Positions 8,238-16,874 of a DNA stretch of 64,000 bases are shown in pieces. Each line of letters opens with the position of its first letter. Position 1 is the stretch's first letter. The notes under the pieces were generated by a model, which was not told the origin of the DNA, did not search any database, and saw only the letters and a list, made by a program, of their open reading frames with translations. Source of the stretch: Flavobacterium nackdongense (GTDB lineage: Bacteria > Bacteroidota > Bacteroidia > Flavobacteriales > Flavobacteriaceae); the NCBI RefSeq assembly GCF_004355225.1, contig NZ_CP037933.1, positions 806,001 to 870,000 on the forward strand, given 5' to 3'. A program made the position numbers and the translations under genes.

Positions 8238-10172
8238 ATGAAAATAACAAAATTTTTTACACCCTTGATAATGGTTTTATTGGTCACCGGATCTTTATCA
8301 TCAATTGCACAGACTTCAAAACACCCTAATATCGTGATCATAATGGCCGACGATATGGGACATGGCGATCTGAGCATTACGGGAGGCAAAACTCCTACGC
8401 CCAATATTGACAACATACTAGACCAAGGAGTTCGTTTTACCAATTTCATGACCAATCCCGTTTGTTCTCCTACGAGGGGCGCTTTACTAACAGGCCAACA
8501 TCCGTTGCGGATTGGTGCCGGTCCAGAAACCGGGGGTAACTTAGATCCGAAAATTGTAAACTTTGGCAATTATTTTCAAAAAGAAGGGTACAATACAGGC
8601 TTGTTTGGGAAATGGCACAATAGCCCTTCGCCTAATGAAGTGCCAGGTTCCAATACCATCAATCAGTACGGTTTTAATCGGTTTGTCGGGTTTTATGCCG
8701 GAGCGGTTGATTATTTTTCCAAAGCCTCAACCGGTTGGTTTCACGACGATAAATTGATAGAAAACGAATTGGATTATTCCACCGATTTGATTTCTAAATA
8801 TGCCATCGAATTTATGGATAAAAGTAAGAATGAAAACAAACCCTTTTTATGTTACGTTCCTTTTAACGCTGTTCACGGTCCGCACGTAGTGAAAGAAGAA
8901 CTGTTAAAAAGAGTTCCGGCCGATATTTTGAATAAAGTTAAAAATCCGAAAACATTTGAAGAATACCGCAGGACGGTAATCAATATACCCGAATGGAAAA
9001 AATACAATGCACAAAAGTATAATGATGATTCCTGGAATGCTAAATTACCCGATATCAGCCCAGAGGAAAAAGCAATGCTCTACTCCGCCGTGATCATTTC
9101 GTTGGATGATAATGTGGGACTGATTATGGATTATCTCAAAAAAAATAACCTTTTAGAAAACACCATTGTACTTTTCCTTTCCGACAATGGAGGAACAGAA
9201 TATGCAGGAAACAATGCTCCTTTCCGAGGTTTTAAACATTCTTTGTACGAAGGTGGCATTCATTCCGCTGCCGGTATGATGATTCCTCAAACGGTGCTAG
9301 CCTCGCCGAAAAAAAACATTAGCCAAATGTGTGCTGCTCTTGATGTATTTCCAACCATAGCGGAACTGAGTAAAGCCAAACAAAAATTGCCAGCCAACTT
9401 GGATGGAATAAGTATGGTGAATCTAATGAAAGGCAAATCCAGTTCTAAGGCACCACGGTATTTGTATTGGGCTTGGCGCGATCACGATGTATTGCGATCT
9501 GACCAATGGAAACTATTTCGCTATGTTGATAAAGTGGAATTATATGATGTACAAAATGACGTAGCCGAATCCAAAGAGGTTTCTAAAGAAAATCCAGAAG
9601 TAGTTAAAAAAATGCTGCAGCAAATTGCAATCGAATCGAAGAAATATGGTGTAGCCTCTATTCATCAACCCTTAAACATTAAACCAACCCAAGCAAAACC
9701 AGAAGGAAAGGTTTTAGCCATTGACCTTAGTTCGGAAAATGATTTGAAAAAGCAGTCCATCAAAATAATCAAAAAGGAGTTTGCCATTCTTGCCGATTAT
9801 TACCTCGAATACGATGTGAAAGTGGATGCGCAATCGGATTTGTCATTTTGTTATTTCTCCCCCATCAGAGGAACGAGCGGAATTTTCAATGAAAAAATGG
9901 GAGTAGATTTGGATGGCAAACTGTTACAATCACCCACAGCCTTTGACGGAAATTGGAAGCACGTTGCCGTGGGATTAAGCAGTTATTCTCCCTTGAAGTT
10001 TGGCGATTTTGCACTCACCTACAAATTCAAAAAAGCGGGCAAAACCACCGTGTATTTAGACAATATCCGAATCAAAAACCTAAAAGGTCAGGTAATCTAT
10101 GAAATCGCAGCTGATGATGTCGACAAAAAAAGTATTAAAGCTGCCAATGCATCGATGGTGGACCTAAAATAA
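8238..10172 (+). CDS. Secreted sulfatase with C-terminal beta-sandwich extension
   Basis: A type I (formylglycine) sulfatase of 644 aa with a signal peptide (LIMVLLVTGSLSSIAQ). NIVIIMADDMGHGD supplies the calcium-binding Asp pair (38-39). Cys76 in CSPTR is the residue converted to formylglycine, and FGKWHNS and LSDNGGTEYAGNN are further conserved blocks. The sulfatase domain ends near residue 475. Residues ~480-640 are a beta-rich extension (YYLEYDVKVDAQSDLSFCYF, TTVYLDNIRIKNL) that looks like a carbohydrate-binding or laminin-G-like fold. It removes sulfate groups from the target glycan, probably in the periplasm. The gene sits between GH130 and the glycyl radical enzyme gene, with only 19 bases to the latter. 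Confidence 0.92.
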   Translation: MKITKFFTPLIMVLLVTGSLSSIAQTSKHPNIVIIMADDMGHGDLSITGGKTPTPNIDNILDQGVRFTNFMTNPVCSPTRGALLTGQHPLRIGAGPETGGNLDPKIVNFGNYFQKEGYNTGLFGKWHNSPSPNEVPGSNTINQYGFNRFVGFYAGAVDYFSKASTGWFHDDKLIENELDYSTDLISKYAIEFMDKSKNENKPFLCYVPFNAVHGPHVVKEELLKRVPADILNKVKNPKTFEEYRRTVINIPEWKKYNAQKYNDDSWNAKLPDISPEEKAMLYSAVIISLDDNVGLIMDYLKKNNLLENTIVLFLSDNGGTEYAGNNAPFRGFKHSLYEGGIHSAAGMMIPQTVLASPKKNISQMCAALDVFPTIAELSKAKQKLPANLDGISMVNLMKGKSSSKAPRYLYWAWRDHDVLRSDQWKLFRYVDKVELYDVQNDVAESKEVSKENPEVVKKMLQQIAIESKKYGVASIHQPLNIKPTQAKPEGKVLAIDLSSENDLKKQSIKIIKKEFAILADYYLEYDVKVDAQSDLSFCYFSPIRGTSGIFNEKMGVDLDGKLLQSPTAFDGNWKHVAVGLSSYSPLKFGDFALTYKFKKAGKTTVYLDNIRIKNLKGQVIYEIAADDVDKKSIKAANASMVDLK

Positions 10173-10191
10173 AAATTCAAACAAAATAGTT

Positions 10192-12453
10192 ATGCAAAAA
10201 ATAGATGATTTTTCGATGGAGCTCAACTTCACCGAAGCCTACAGAAAAAATAGTGACGAACACATTGCCATACGCGAAGCAAAATGCCAGGCCGCTCAAT
10301 TCCCAGCGGTGCTTTCAGAAATTCAGGATAACGATCGACTGGCAGGTCGTACCTTTTGGGGTTGGGTAGGATTCAGTCCCCACAATGCTCCCGGCGGTGC
10401 TGCTTATGGTTATTTTTGTCACGAACAAAAAATAATCGAAGCACTCGAACGCGGAAACATTCCGATGGAACAACGTGACGGGGTGCACGAAATGCTCCAT
10501 TTTTGGAAAACCGAAACCTCGAAAGCTAAGGTAGAAGCCGCTTTTACAGACAAAATGCTTCCGGTTCTTTTTCGGGACGAAATTGTTTCGCTTCCCTACA
10601 ATTTCAAACCACTGATTGCCAATCCGATTTACCGAATGGCAGGTGTTTTTGTCGATTACGAAAAATTATTGCGTTTGGGTATTCCCGGCCTAATTGATGA
10701 AATTGCCGAATGTCGCGATAAAGCCAAAGCTGCAAATGGTGATCACGAACTTTTTGAAGGAATGTTGATGGCCCTGGATGTTTTTAACTACTCTTGTCAT
10801 CATTACGAATTGCAAGCCATCGAAAAAGCAAAAGCTACAACCGACCCAAAACGTGAAAAAGAATTGCTTCAATTGGCCGATGTTCTTAAAAAAAATACTT
10901 TAAGAAAACCGGAATCTTTTTATGAAGCTTTGCAATTATCGTGGTTGTACACCCTAATTTGCGGTTCCTTAGAATTAGGACGAGTGGATATTTATTTGGG
11001 CGATTTTTATGCCAATGACATCGATAATGGCGTGATCACCGAAGCCGAAGCTTTGTCCTTGATGCATTCCTACTGGAAATTAATCAACGACCTCTTCCGC
11101 GATGTGGATGGCCGCGTAATTATTGGTGGGAGAGGCAGACGAAACGAAAAAAATGCAGACCGATTTGCCTTATTGGTTTTAGAAACGATGAGAACCTACG
11201 GACGAGCCATTCTTCCGCAAACCACGCTCCGTTTTTATGAAGGAATGAACCCCGAATTAATGGAAAAATCCATCACACTCATTGGCGACGGACATACATT
11301 TCCATTATTGTACAATGATGATGTGCTCGTTCCTGGCGTAGCTGCGGCGCACGATGTCCCACTGGAAGATGCGGAGCAGTATATGCCTCTGGGATGTGGA
11401 GAAATCACCATCGACCATATGGGATTTGGCACACCAAGCGGTTCTTTGAATGTATTGAAAGCCTTGGATGTCACGCTTCGCAATGGAGTCGATCATATTA
11501 CGGGCAAACAATTAGGATTGGCAACAGGCGAACTCACAGATTTTAAAACCTTCGACGATTTCTTTGATGCTTTCAAAAAACAATTGGCCTTCTTTATCGA
11601 AATTTTGGCCGATCACGAGGATTTAGAATATGTAGAATCGGCAAAACACGCTCCCTACTTGTATTTGAGTATGTTATACGATGATTGCATTGCTCGCGGA
11701 AAAGCGATTTTCGATGGTGGAATCCGCTATTTAGGAGGCTCGTTGGAATCATTTGGCAGTGTCAACTCAGCCGATAGTTTGACCGCGATTAAAAAAATGG
11801 TCTTCGATGAAAAGTTGATTTCGGCAGAGCAATTGATGGCCGCTTTGAACCATAATTTTGTTGGCTACGAAAGAGAACACAAATTATTGAAGGAAGCCCC
11901 TAAATACGGAAACGACGATGATTATGCCGATGCTATTATGATAGAATTGCACGATTTTATGTGCAACACCATTCGCGACCAGCGAGAGCGAACTAACTTA
12001 GATTGGTATTTAAATGTATTAATCAACAACAAACAAAACACCATTTTGGGTCGCTGGGTTGGTGCCTCAGCCGACGGGCGAAAAGCAGGGCGCGAAATGG
12101 CCAATGCCAACACTCCTTCGGGCGGAAATGACAAAAAGGGCGTAACCGCTTTGATCAATTCATTGGTAAAACCAAGTCACAAAATCCACGCAGGAACGGT
12201 TCAGAATATGCGTTTTGGAAGAGATTTCTTCACCACCGACCGACCAAGATTCGAATTTTTATTGGATACTTATTTCAAAAAAGGCGGTGCTCAAGCGATG
12301 ATTACCGTGATCAACCGTGGGGATTTGGAAAGTGCTTTGGTTGAACCTGAAAAACACCAAGACTTGTTCGTCAGAATTGGTGGTTTCAGCGCACGCTATA
12401 TCGATTTACCACGTGATGTACAATTGGAAATTTTAAGTCGCGTTACGTATTAA
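10192..12453 (+). CDS. Glycyl radical enzyme, eliminase/dehydratase-like (PFL superfamily)
   Basis: A 753-aa oxygen-sensitive radical enzyme. The C-terminal VRIGGFSARYIDL fits the glycyl radical motif R-x-x-G-[YF]-x-A, which puts the radical on Gly731. The active-site loop reads MPLGCGEITIDHMG, giving Cys402 (thiyl radical) and Glu404 two residues later. The Cys-x-Glu pattern is typical of glycyl radical dehydratases and lyases. Pyruvate formate-lyase has two adjacent cysteines instead, so this is not PFL. The substrate is unknown; a polyol or sugar-derived diol is a reasonable guess from the context. Its activase is encoded downstream at 12666. It starts 19 bases after a sulfatase gene, suggesting one transcript. 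It is unusual in a locus otherwise typical of aerobic glycan degraders. Confidence 0.9.
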   Translation: MQKIDDFSMELNFTEAYRKNSDEHIAIREAKCQAAQFPAVLSEIQDNDRLAGRTFWGWVGFSPHNAPGGAAYGYFCHEQKIIEALERGNIPMEQRDGVHEMLHFWKTETSKAKVEAAFTDKMLPVLFRDEIVSLPYNFKPLIANPIYRMAGVFVDYEKLLRLGIPGLIDEIAECRDKAKAANGDHELFEGMLMALDVFNYSCHHYELQAIEKAKATTDPKREKELLQLADVLKKNTLRKPESFYEALQLSWLYTLICGSLELGRVDIYLGDFYANDIDNGVITEAEALSLMHSYWKLINDLFRDVDGRVIIGGRGRRNEKNADRFALLVLETMRTYGRAILPQTTLRFYEGMNPELMEKSITLIGDGHTFPLLYNDDVLVPGVAAAHDVPLEDAEQYMPLGCGEITIDHMGFGTPSGSLNVLKALDVTLRNGVDHITGKQLGLATGELTDFKTFDDFFDAFKKQLAFFIEILADHEDLEYVESAKHAPYLYLSMLYDDCIARGKAIFDGGIRYLGGSLESFGSVNSADSLTAIKKMVFDEKLISAEQLMAALNHNFVGYEREHKLLKEAPKYGNDDDYADAIMIELHDFMCNTIRDQRERTNLDWYLNVLINNKQNTILGRWVGASADGRKAGREMANANTPSGGNDKKGVTALINSLVKPSHKIHAGTVQNMRFGRDFFTTDRPRFEFLLDTYFKKGGAQAMITVINRGDLESALVEPEKHQDLFVRIGGFSARYIDLPRDVQLEILSRVTY

Positions 12454-12665
12454 TAATCAGTGTAATCACTTTTATAAAACAAAAAAAAACGCCACGAATT
12501 GCACGAATAAACACGAATTTTGACATCCTAAAATTTCACAAATTCACTTTAAAAAAGGAAAATTAGTGCAAATTTGTTTTCATTCACTTTGAATTTGTGC
12601 TAATTAGTGCAATTCGTGGCTAAAATTTTTTAAAAGTGAATGCCAATGAATAGAAATAAAAATAA
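12454..12665. repeat. Inverted repeat element between glycyl radical enzyme and activase
   Basis: GCCACGAATTGCAC (12491-12504) is perfectly complementary to GTGCAATTCGTGGC (12607-12620), with imperfect AATTTG/GTGCAAAT-like pairing between them. The whole 130-base unit resembles a dispersed palindromic element and interrupts an otherwise obvious two-gene operon. No terminator-like T-run follows the right arm. Confidence 0.65.
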
Positions 12666-13580
12666 ATGAGCGAAAGCGAAAAAGCCTTAGTTTTTGACAT
12701 TCAGCGGTCGGCCTTGCACGATGGTCCGGGTATTCGTACCACGGTCTTTCTGAAAGGCTGCCCCTTGGATTGTCTTTGGTGTCATAACCCGGAAGCGACC
12801 TCATCCAAACCGCAATTGTTTTTTCATTTCGATAAATGCAAACAATGTGGCGATTGTGTCACGGTTTGTCCCGAAAATGTGCATCAATTAGCCGAAGGTG
12901 TACACTCGATTGACTATGATAAATGCAAACTCTGTGGTAAATGTGTCGATGCCTGCAACAACAATGCCTTGAAAATTATAGGCCAAGAAATGACGGTCGA
13001 AGAAGTAATGAAAGAAGTGCGGGCCGATTTCGATTTTTATCAAAATTCAGGCGGTGGAATAACCCTCAGTGGCGGTGAACCTTTACTGCAATTTTCTTTT
13101 GCCAAATCACTTTTGAAGCGTTGCAAAGACGAAGGAATCCATACTTGCGTCGAAACTTCGGGCTTTGTCTCGACCTATAAATTTAAAGAAATACTACCCT
13201 TAATTGATGTTTTCCTCTTCGATTACAAAATTACGGCTGCCGATGAACACCTCAAATACACTGGCGTTTCCAACAGAGCCATACAGGAAAACCTGAACGC
13301 CGCTTATGAATTTGGGACACCAATTATTTTGCGTTGCCCGATTATTCCTGAGGTAAATGATACTGATTTTCATTTCGAAGCCATTGCGAAACTGAGCGAA
13401 AAATATCCCAACCTGAAAGGGATAGAAATTTTACCTTATCACGATATGGGCAACAACAAACGGACGAGTATCGGCAGACTGGAAACCTTGGTTCAACTCA
13501 AAACCGTATTGCCGGAAATCTCGAATCAGTGGCTGGAGCGGCTCCGCACGATGGGCTGCAACAAAGCAAAAATGGGCTAG
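12666..13580 (+). CDS. Glycyl radical enzyme activating enzyme (radical SAM)
   Basis: A 304-aa cytoplasmic radical-SAM protein that would install the glycyl radical on the preceding enzyme using S-adenosylmethionine. The radical-SAM cluster motif is GCPLDCLWC (Cys32, Cys36, Cys39). It is followed by a ferredoxin-like insert with two 4Fe-4S motifs, CKQCGDCVTVC (Cys58, 61, 64, 68) and CKLCGKCVDAC (Cys87, 90, 93, 97). The SAM-binding GGE is SGGEP at ~135-139. The two-cluster insert is characteristic of activases for non-PFL glycyl radical enzymes; PFL activase lacks it. This supports the view that the partner is a dehydratase or lyase. A strong hairpin follows at 13669-13714. Confidence 0.93.
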   Translation: MSESEKALVFDIQRSALHDGPGIRTTVFLKGCPLDCLWCHNPEATSSKPQLFFHFDKCKQCGDCVTVCPENVHQLAEGVHSIDYDKCKLCGKCVDACNNNALKIIGQEMTVEEVMKEVRADFDFYQNSGGGITLSGGEPLLQFSFAKSLLKRCKDEGIHTCVETSGFVSTYKFKEILPLIDVFLFDYKITAADEHLKYTGVSNRAIQENLNAAYEFGTPIILRCPIIPEVNDTDFHFEAIAKLSEKYPNLKGIEILPYHDMGNNKRTSIGRLETLVQLKTVLPEISNQWLERLRTMGCNKAKMG

Positions 13581-13668
13581 TTGTAGAAAAAAATACTAAC
13601 CGTTTTCGGAATTTCGAAAAAAAACACTAAAATTTTTTCTGTGCTAAAAATCTAAGCTTTAGCCTGTA

Positions 13669-13714
13669 AATTGGGATACTTAATTTTAAAATTCAAAAAT
13701 TAAGTATCCCAATT
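13669..13714. terminator. 19-bp perfect hairpin after the activase gene
   Basis: AATTGGGATACTTAATTTT (13669-13687) and its exact complement (13696-13714) flank an 8-base loop. It sits between the activase stop (13580) and the first oxidoreductase gene. The run after the stem is not T-only, so it may be a terminator, an RNA-stability structure or a repeat element. Confidence 0.5.
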
Positions 13715-13809
13715 GCTGTTTTAATGAAAAATTAAGTCGATTTTAATAAGACATCACTATTTTTATGTTCACAATAGAAATAAAACCAAAAAATAACCAT
13801 TTCCAGACT

Positions 13810-15249
13810 ATGAATAAAAAATCAGCTGCCTCTCGGCGCAATTTCCTGAAACAAATTTCACTGCTGACAGCTTCCACCGCTTTGGCTCCGATTGTACTGT
13901 CGGAAGTATCGGCTCAACAAATGTATCCGCGTAAAATTCGCACCGCCGAAAAAGTAAATTTGGCTTGTATCGGTATCGGAAACCGAGGAGGTGAAATTAT
14001 CAATGACCTTTTCAAAACTGGACATTGTACTATCGTAGCCTTATGCGACACCGATATGGGAGCGCCACCAACTCAAAAAATCATTACTAAATTTCCGGGC
14101 GTTCCCCAATTCCAAGATTTCCGCGAAATGTTTGAAAAAATGTCCGACAAAATTGATGCGGTGGTCATCGGCACTCCCGATTTTAGCCATTTCCCAGCGA
14201 CAATGCTGGCGATGTCTCTTGGCAAACACGTTTATGTCGAAAAACCAATGGCACACACCTTCAATGAAGTGGAATTGATGATGCGCGCTGCAAAAAAATA
14301 TGGAGTTGTCACGCAAATGGGGAATCAAGGGCATTCGGATCCTAATTATTTCCAATTTAAAGCTTGGACCGAGGCCGGCATCATCAAAGATGTAACCGCA
14401 ATTACCGCCCATATGAACAATCCACGTCGTTGGCACAAATTCGATCCAAAAATAAAAAGTTTGCCCGCCGCAGAGCCAGTTCCCGCTTCATTAGACTGGG
14501 ATACTTGGTTAGGCACGGAGCAATTTCACGATTACAATAAGGATTACATCAACGGACAATGGAGATGTTGGTACGATTTCGGGATGGGCGCTTTAGGCGA
14601 CTGGGGAGCACACATCATCGACACGGCGCATCAATTTTTGGAACTCGGATTACCAACAGAAATTAATATGTTGTATGCCAAAGAGCATAATCCTTTCTTT
14701 TTCCCTTATTCTTCGACCATCGAATTTAAGTTTCCGGAACGCAAAAATATGCCACCTTGTGTGATTACTTGGTACGACGGTTTAGATAATTTACCAACGG
14801 TTCCGGCAGGTTATGGCACAGTCGAATTGGATCCCAACATTCCACCACCAAGTAATGGTACTATTGCACCCTCTAAATTGAACCCCGGAAAAATTATTTA
14901 TTCGAAAGAACTCACCTTCAAAGGCGGCTCTCACGGCAGTACTTTGAGTATTATTCCCGAAGAAAAAGCCAAAGCTATGGCTTCAAAATTGCCCGAAGTC
15001 CCTGCGAGTCCATCGAATCATTTCGAAAACTTTTTACTCGCTTGCAAAGGGCAAGAAAAAACAAGATCCCCTTTTGAAATTGCGGGTCCCTTGAGCCAAG
15101 TTTTTTGTTTGGGTGTCATTGCGCAGCAATTGAATGCGAAGTTAAAATTCGATCCTGCGGCTAAGAAATTCGTTAATAATGATTTGGCCAACAAACTATT
15201 GGTAGGTACCGCACCGCGAAGAGAATGGAAGAAATATTATAAATTGTAA
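13810..15249 (+). CDS. Tat-exported Gfo/Idh/MocA family oxidoreductase
   Basis: An NAD(P)-dependent sugar oxidoreductase, 479 aa from the chosen start. ATG 13810 is preferred over an ATG 45 bases upstream because it places a twin-arginine signal (SRRNFLKQISLLTASTALAP) at residues 8-27. The Rossmann fold begins with LACIGIGNRGGEI (Gly55, Gly57, Gly60). The VEKPMAHT motif (EKP at 144-146) marks the family, and HSDPNYFQFKAWTEAGII and GMGALGDWGAHIIDTAH lie in the substrate domain. Tat export implies folding with NAD(H) bound before secretion to the periplasm. Family members in Bacteroidota oxidise sugar C3 hydroxyls or open glycosides through keto intermediates. Together with the DUF1080 gene nearby, this suggests 3-keto-glycoside chemistry. 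Confidence 0.88.
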   Translation: MNKKSAASRRNFLKQISLLTASTALAPIVLSEVSAQQMYPRKIRTAEKVNLACIGIGNRGGEIINDLFKTGHCTIVALCDTDMGAPPTQKIITKFPGVPQFQDFREMFEKMSDKIDAVVIGTPDFSHFPATMLAMSLGKHVYVEKPMAHTFNEVELMMRAAKKYGVVTQMGNQGHSDPNYFQFKAWTEAGIIKDVTAITAHMNNPRRWHKFDPKIKSLPAAEPVPASLDWDTWLGTEQFHDYNKDYINGQWRCWYDFGMGALGDWGAHIIDTAHQFLELGLPTEINMLYAKEHNPFFFPYSSTIEFKFPERKNMPPCVITWYDGLDNLPTVPAGYGTVELDPNIPPPSNGTIAPSKLNPGKIIYSKELTFKGGSHGSTLSIIPEEKAKAMASKLPEVPASPSNHFENFLLACKGQEKTRSPFEIAGPLSQVFCLGVIAQQLNAKLKFDPAAKKFVNNDLANKLLVGTAPRREWKKYYKL

Positions 15250-15302
15250 ATCAGGCTGAGACTGACGACTTTCAGCTGAATGTAGCAAAATTTCAATACA
15301 GA

Positions 15303-16574
15303 ATGACAAACATAAATCGAAGACAATTTATAAAAAATACCGGGCTACTGAGCGGAGGCGTTTTACTGGCAACGAGTCCCTGGTTAGCCGCCTTTGCGGA
15401 GCAAAAAGAGACCATAGGAGAGCGGGCACGAATTGGAGTTATCGGTCCCGGTTCGAGAGGGCAACATTTGATGAGTTTTTTGGTTCAAAATCCCAAAGTC
15501 GAAATCGTAGCCCTTTGCGACACCTTTCAACTCTCGATCGACGAAGCCTTGAAAATGGCACCAAAAGCCAAAGTATATGCCGATTATAAAAAACTATTAG
15601 AAGATAAAAACATTGATGCCGTAGTGATTACCACCCCATTACACATCCATTATCAGATGGTTTTGGATGCTTTTGATGCCGGTAAACACGTGTTTTGCGA
15701 AAAATCCATAGCGTATTCTATGGAGGAAACGCATACCATTTATCAGCAATACAAATCCTCCAACAAAGTCTTTTTTGTGGGACAACAACGCCTTTTCGAT
15801 CCGAAGTACATTCGGGCTATGGAGTTGGTGCATACGGGTGAAATAGGTGAAATAGGCGGAATCCGTAATTTTTGGCATCGCAATAATGATTGGCGTCGAG
15901 AAATACCCGCAAATGCAAGCGATAAACAAATCAATTGGCGTTTGTATAGTGACTGTTCCAAAGGAATAATGACCGAATTGGCCTGTCATCAATTGCAAAT
16001 TGGAACTTGGGCTATGCGCGAAATTCCAAATAAAGTAATGGGTCACGGTGCGATCACTTTTTGGAAAGAAAAAAGAGAAGTGTACGACAATGCTAGTTGC
16101 ATATATATGTTTGAAAACGGAGTAAAAATGAATTTCGACTCGGTGCTTTCGAATAAATTTTACGGTTTAGAAGAACAAATTCTAGGTTCTAAGGGCACCA
16201 TTGAACCCGAAAAATACAAGTATTATTACGAAGAAATCTCGCCTGCTCCCGCTTTTTTACAATTGATAAATGATACCGAAAATGCCCTTTTTGGAAGTTT
16301 ACCTTTTGCCGGTACCAGCTGGGTTCCTGAAACAGCAAATACTAATGAAGGTCATTATTTAATGGACACAAAAAGTGTTGGAGATGGCACCTCTTTAATG
16401 CTGGAGGCGTTTGCAGAATCTGTAATCACAAATAAACAACCTCCGCTGATTGCGGAAGAAGGTTACTATGCCACCCAACTGAGTTTACTCGGTCACGAAG
16501 CAATGGTAAAAGAGCAAATGCTACTATTTCCGGACCAGTTCAAAATTGATTATTTAAATCATAAATCGGTATAA
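15303..16574 (+). CDS. Second Tat-exported Gfo/Idh/MocA family oxidoreductase
   Basis: A 423-aa member of the same superfamily as the preceding gene but only distantly similar. The Tat signal is NRRQFIKNTGLLSGGVLLA (residues 5-23). The Rossmann start is RIGVIGPGSRGQH. The usual EKP motif reads CEKSIAYS (Glu133-Lys134-Ser135), so the proline is replaced by serine while the catalytic lysine is kept. YSDCSKGIMTELACHQLQIG lies in the place of the substrate-domain histidine motif. It is 53 bases downstream of the first oxidoreductase and 1 base upstream of the next gene, so all are likely one operon. It is probably periplasmic. The substrate is unknown. Confidence 0.85.
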   Translation: MTNINRRQFIKNTGLLSGGVLLATSPWLAAFAEQKETIGERARIGVIGPGSRGQHLMSFLVQNPKVEIVALCDTFQLSIDEALKMAPKAKVYADYKKLLEDKNIDAVVITTPLHIHYQMVLDAFDAGKHVFCEKSIAYSMEETHTIYQQYKSSNKVFFVGQQRLFDPKYIRAMELVHTGEIGEIGGIRNFWHRNNDWRREIPANASDKQINWRLYSDCSKGIMTELACHQLQIGTWAMREIPNKVMGHGAITFWKEKREVYDNASCIYMFENGVKMNFDSVLSNKFYGLEEQILGSKGTIEPEKYKYYYEEISPAPAFLQLINDTENALFGSLPFAGTSWVPETANTNEGHYLMDTKSVGDGTSLMLEAFAESVITNKQPPLIAEEGYYATQLSLLGHEAMVKEQMLLFPDQFKIDYLNHKSV

Positions 16575-16575
16575 A

Positions 16576-16836
16576 ATGCTACAAATAAAAGATATAACTA
16601 TTACCGCAAAACAAATAAAAGGAGAACTCATCCTTTTTTTGGTTTGTTTTTTGATTGGGTTTGTAATCAACTTTATTGCGATCAGTTGGTATGGCTCTAA
16701 TTGGTCGGAACTATTCACCTCCTTGCATTATGTGATTGTATTCGGATTATTTCTTTATGCAATTTGGAGCGGCATTCGATTCCTATTGCTATTGTTTAAA
16801 AGAATTTTTCAAAAACCGAAAACCAAGACGGTCTAA
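16576..16836 (+). CDS. Small two-helix membrane protein, function unknown
   Basis: An 86-aa protein with two predicted transmembrane segments (ILFLVCFLIGFVINFIAISW and YVIVFGLFLYAIWSGIRFLLLLF) and a basic C-terminus (KRIFQKPKTKTV). The start codon lies 1 base after the preceding stop, which argues for a real, translationally coupled gene. I recognise no family. Position suggests a membrane partner or anchor for the oxidoreductase/ApbE group. Confidence 0.6.
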   Translation: MLQIKDITITAKQIKGELILFLVCFLIGFVINFIAISWYGSNWSELFTSLHYVIVFGLFLYAIWSGIRFLLLLFKRIFQKPKTKTV

Positions 16837-16874
16837 ACCCTTATTCATCCCTAAAATTTATAAAATACAAAACG

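Noticed and set aside
10192..12453. Pyruvate formate-lyase as identity of the glycyl radical enzyme
   Set aside because: There is one active-site Cys followed by Gly-Glu rather than adjacent Cys-Cys, and the activase has the two-cluster insert absent from PFL activase.
13738..13764. TTTTAATAAGAC upstream of the first oxidoreductase, shared with the 33-bp element
   Set aside because: The match is 12 AT-rich bases only; the CCCC and TCCC blocks are missing.
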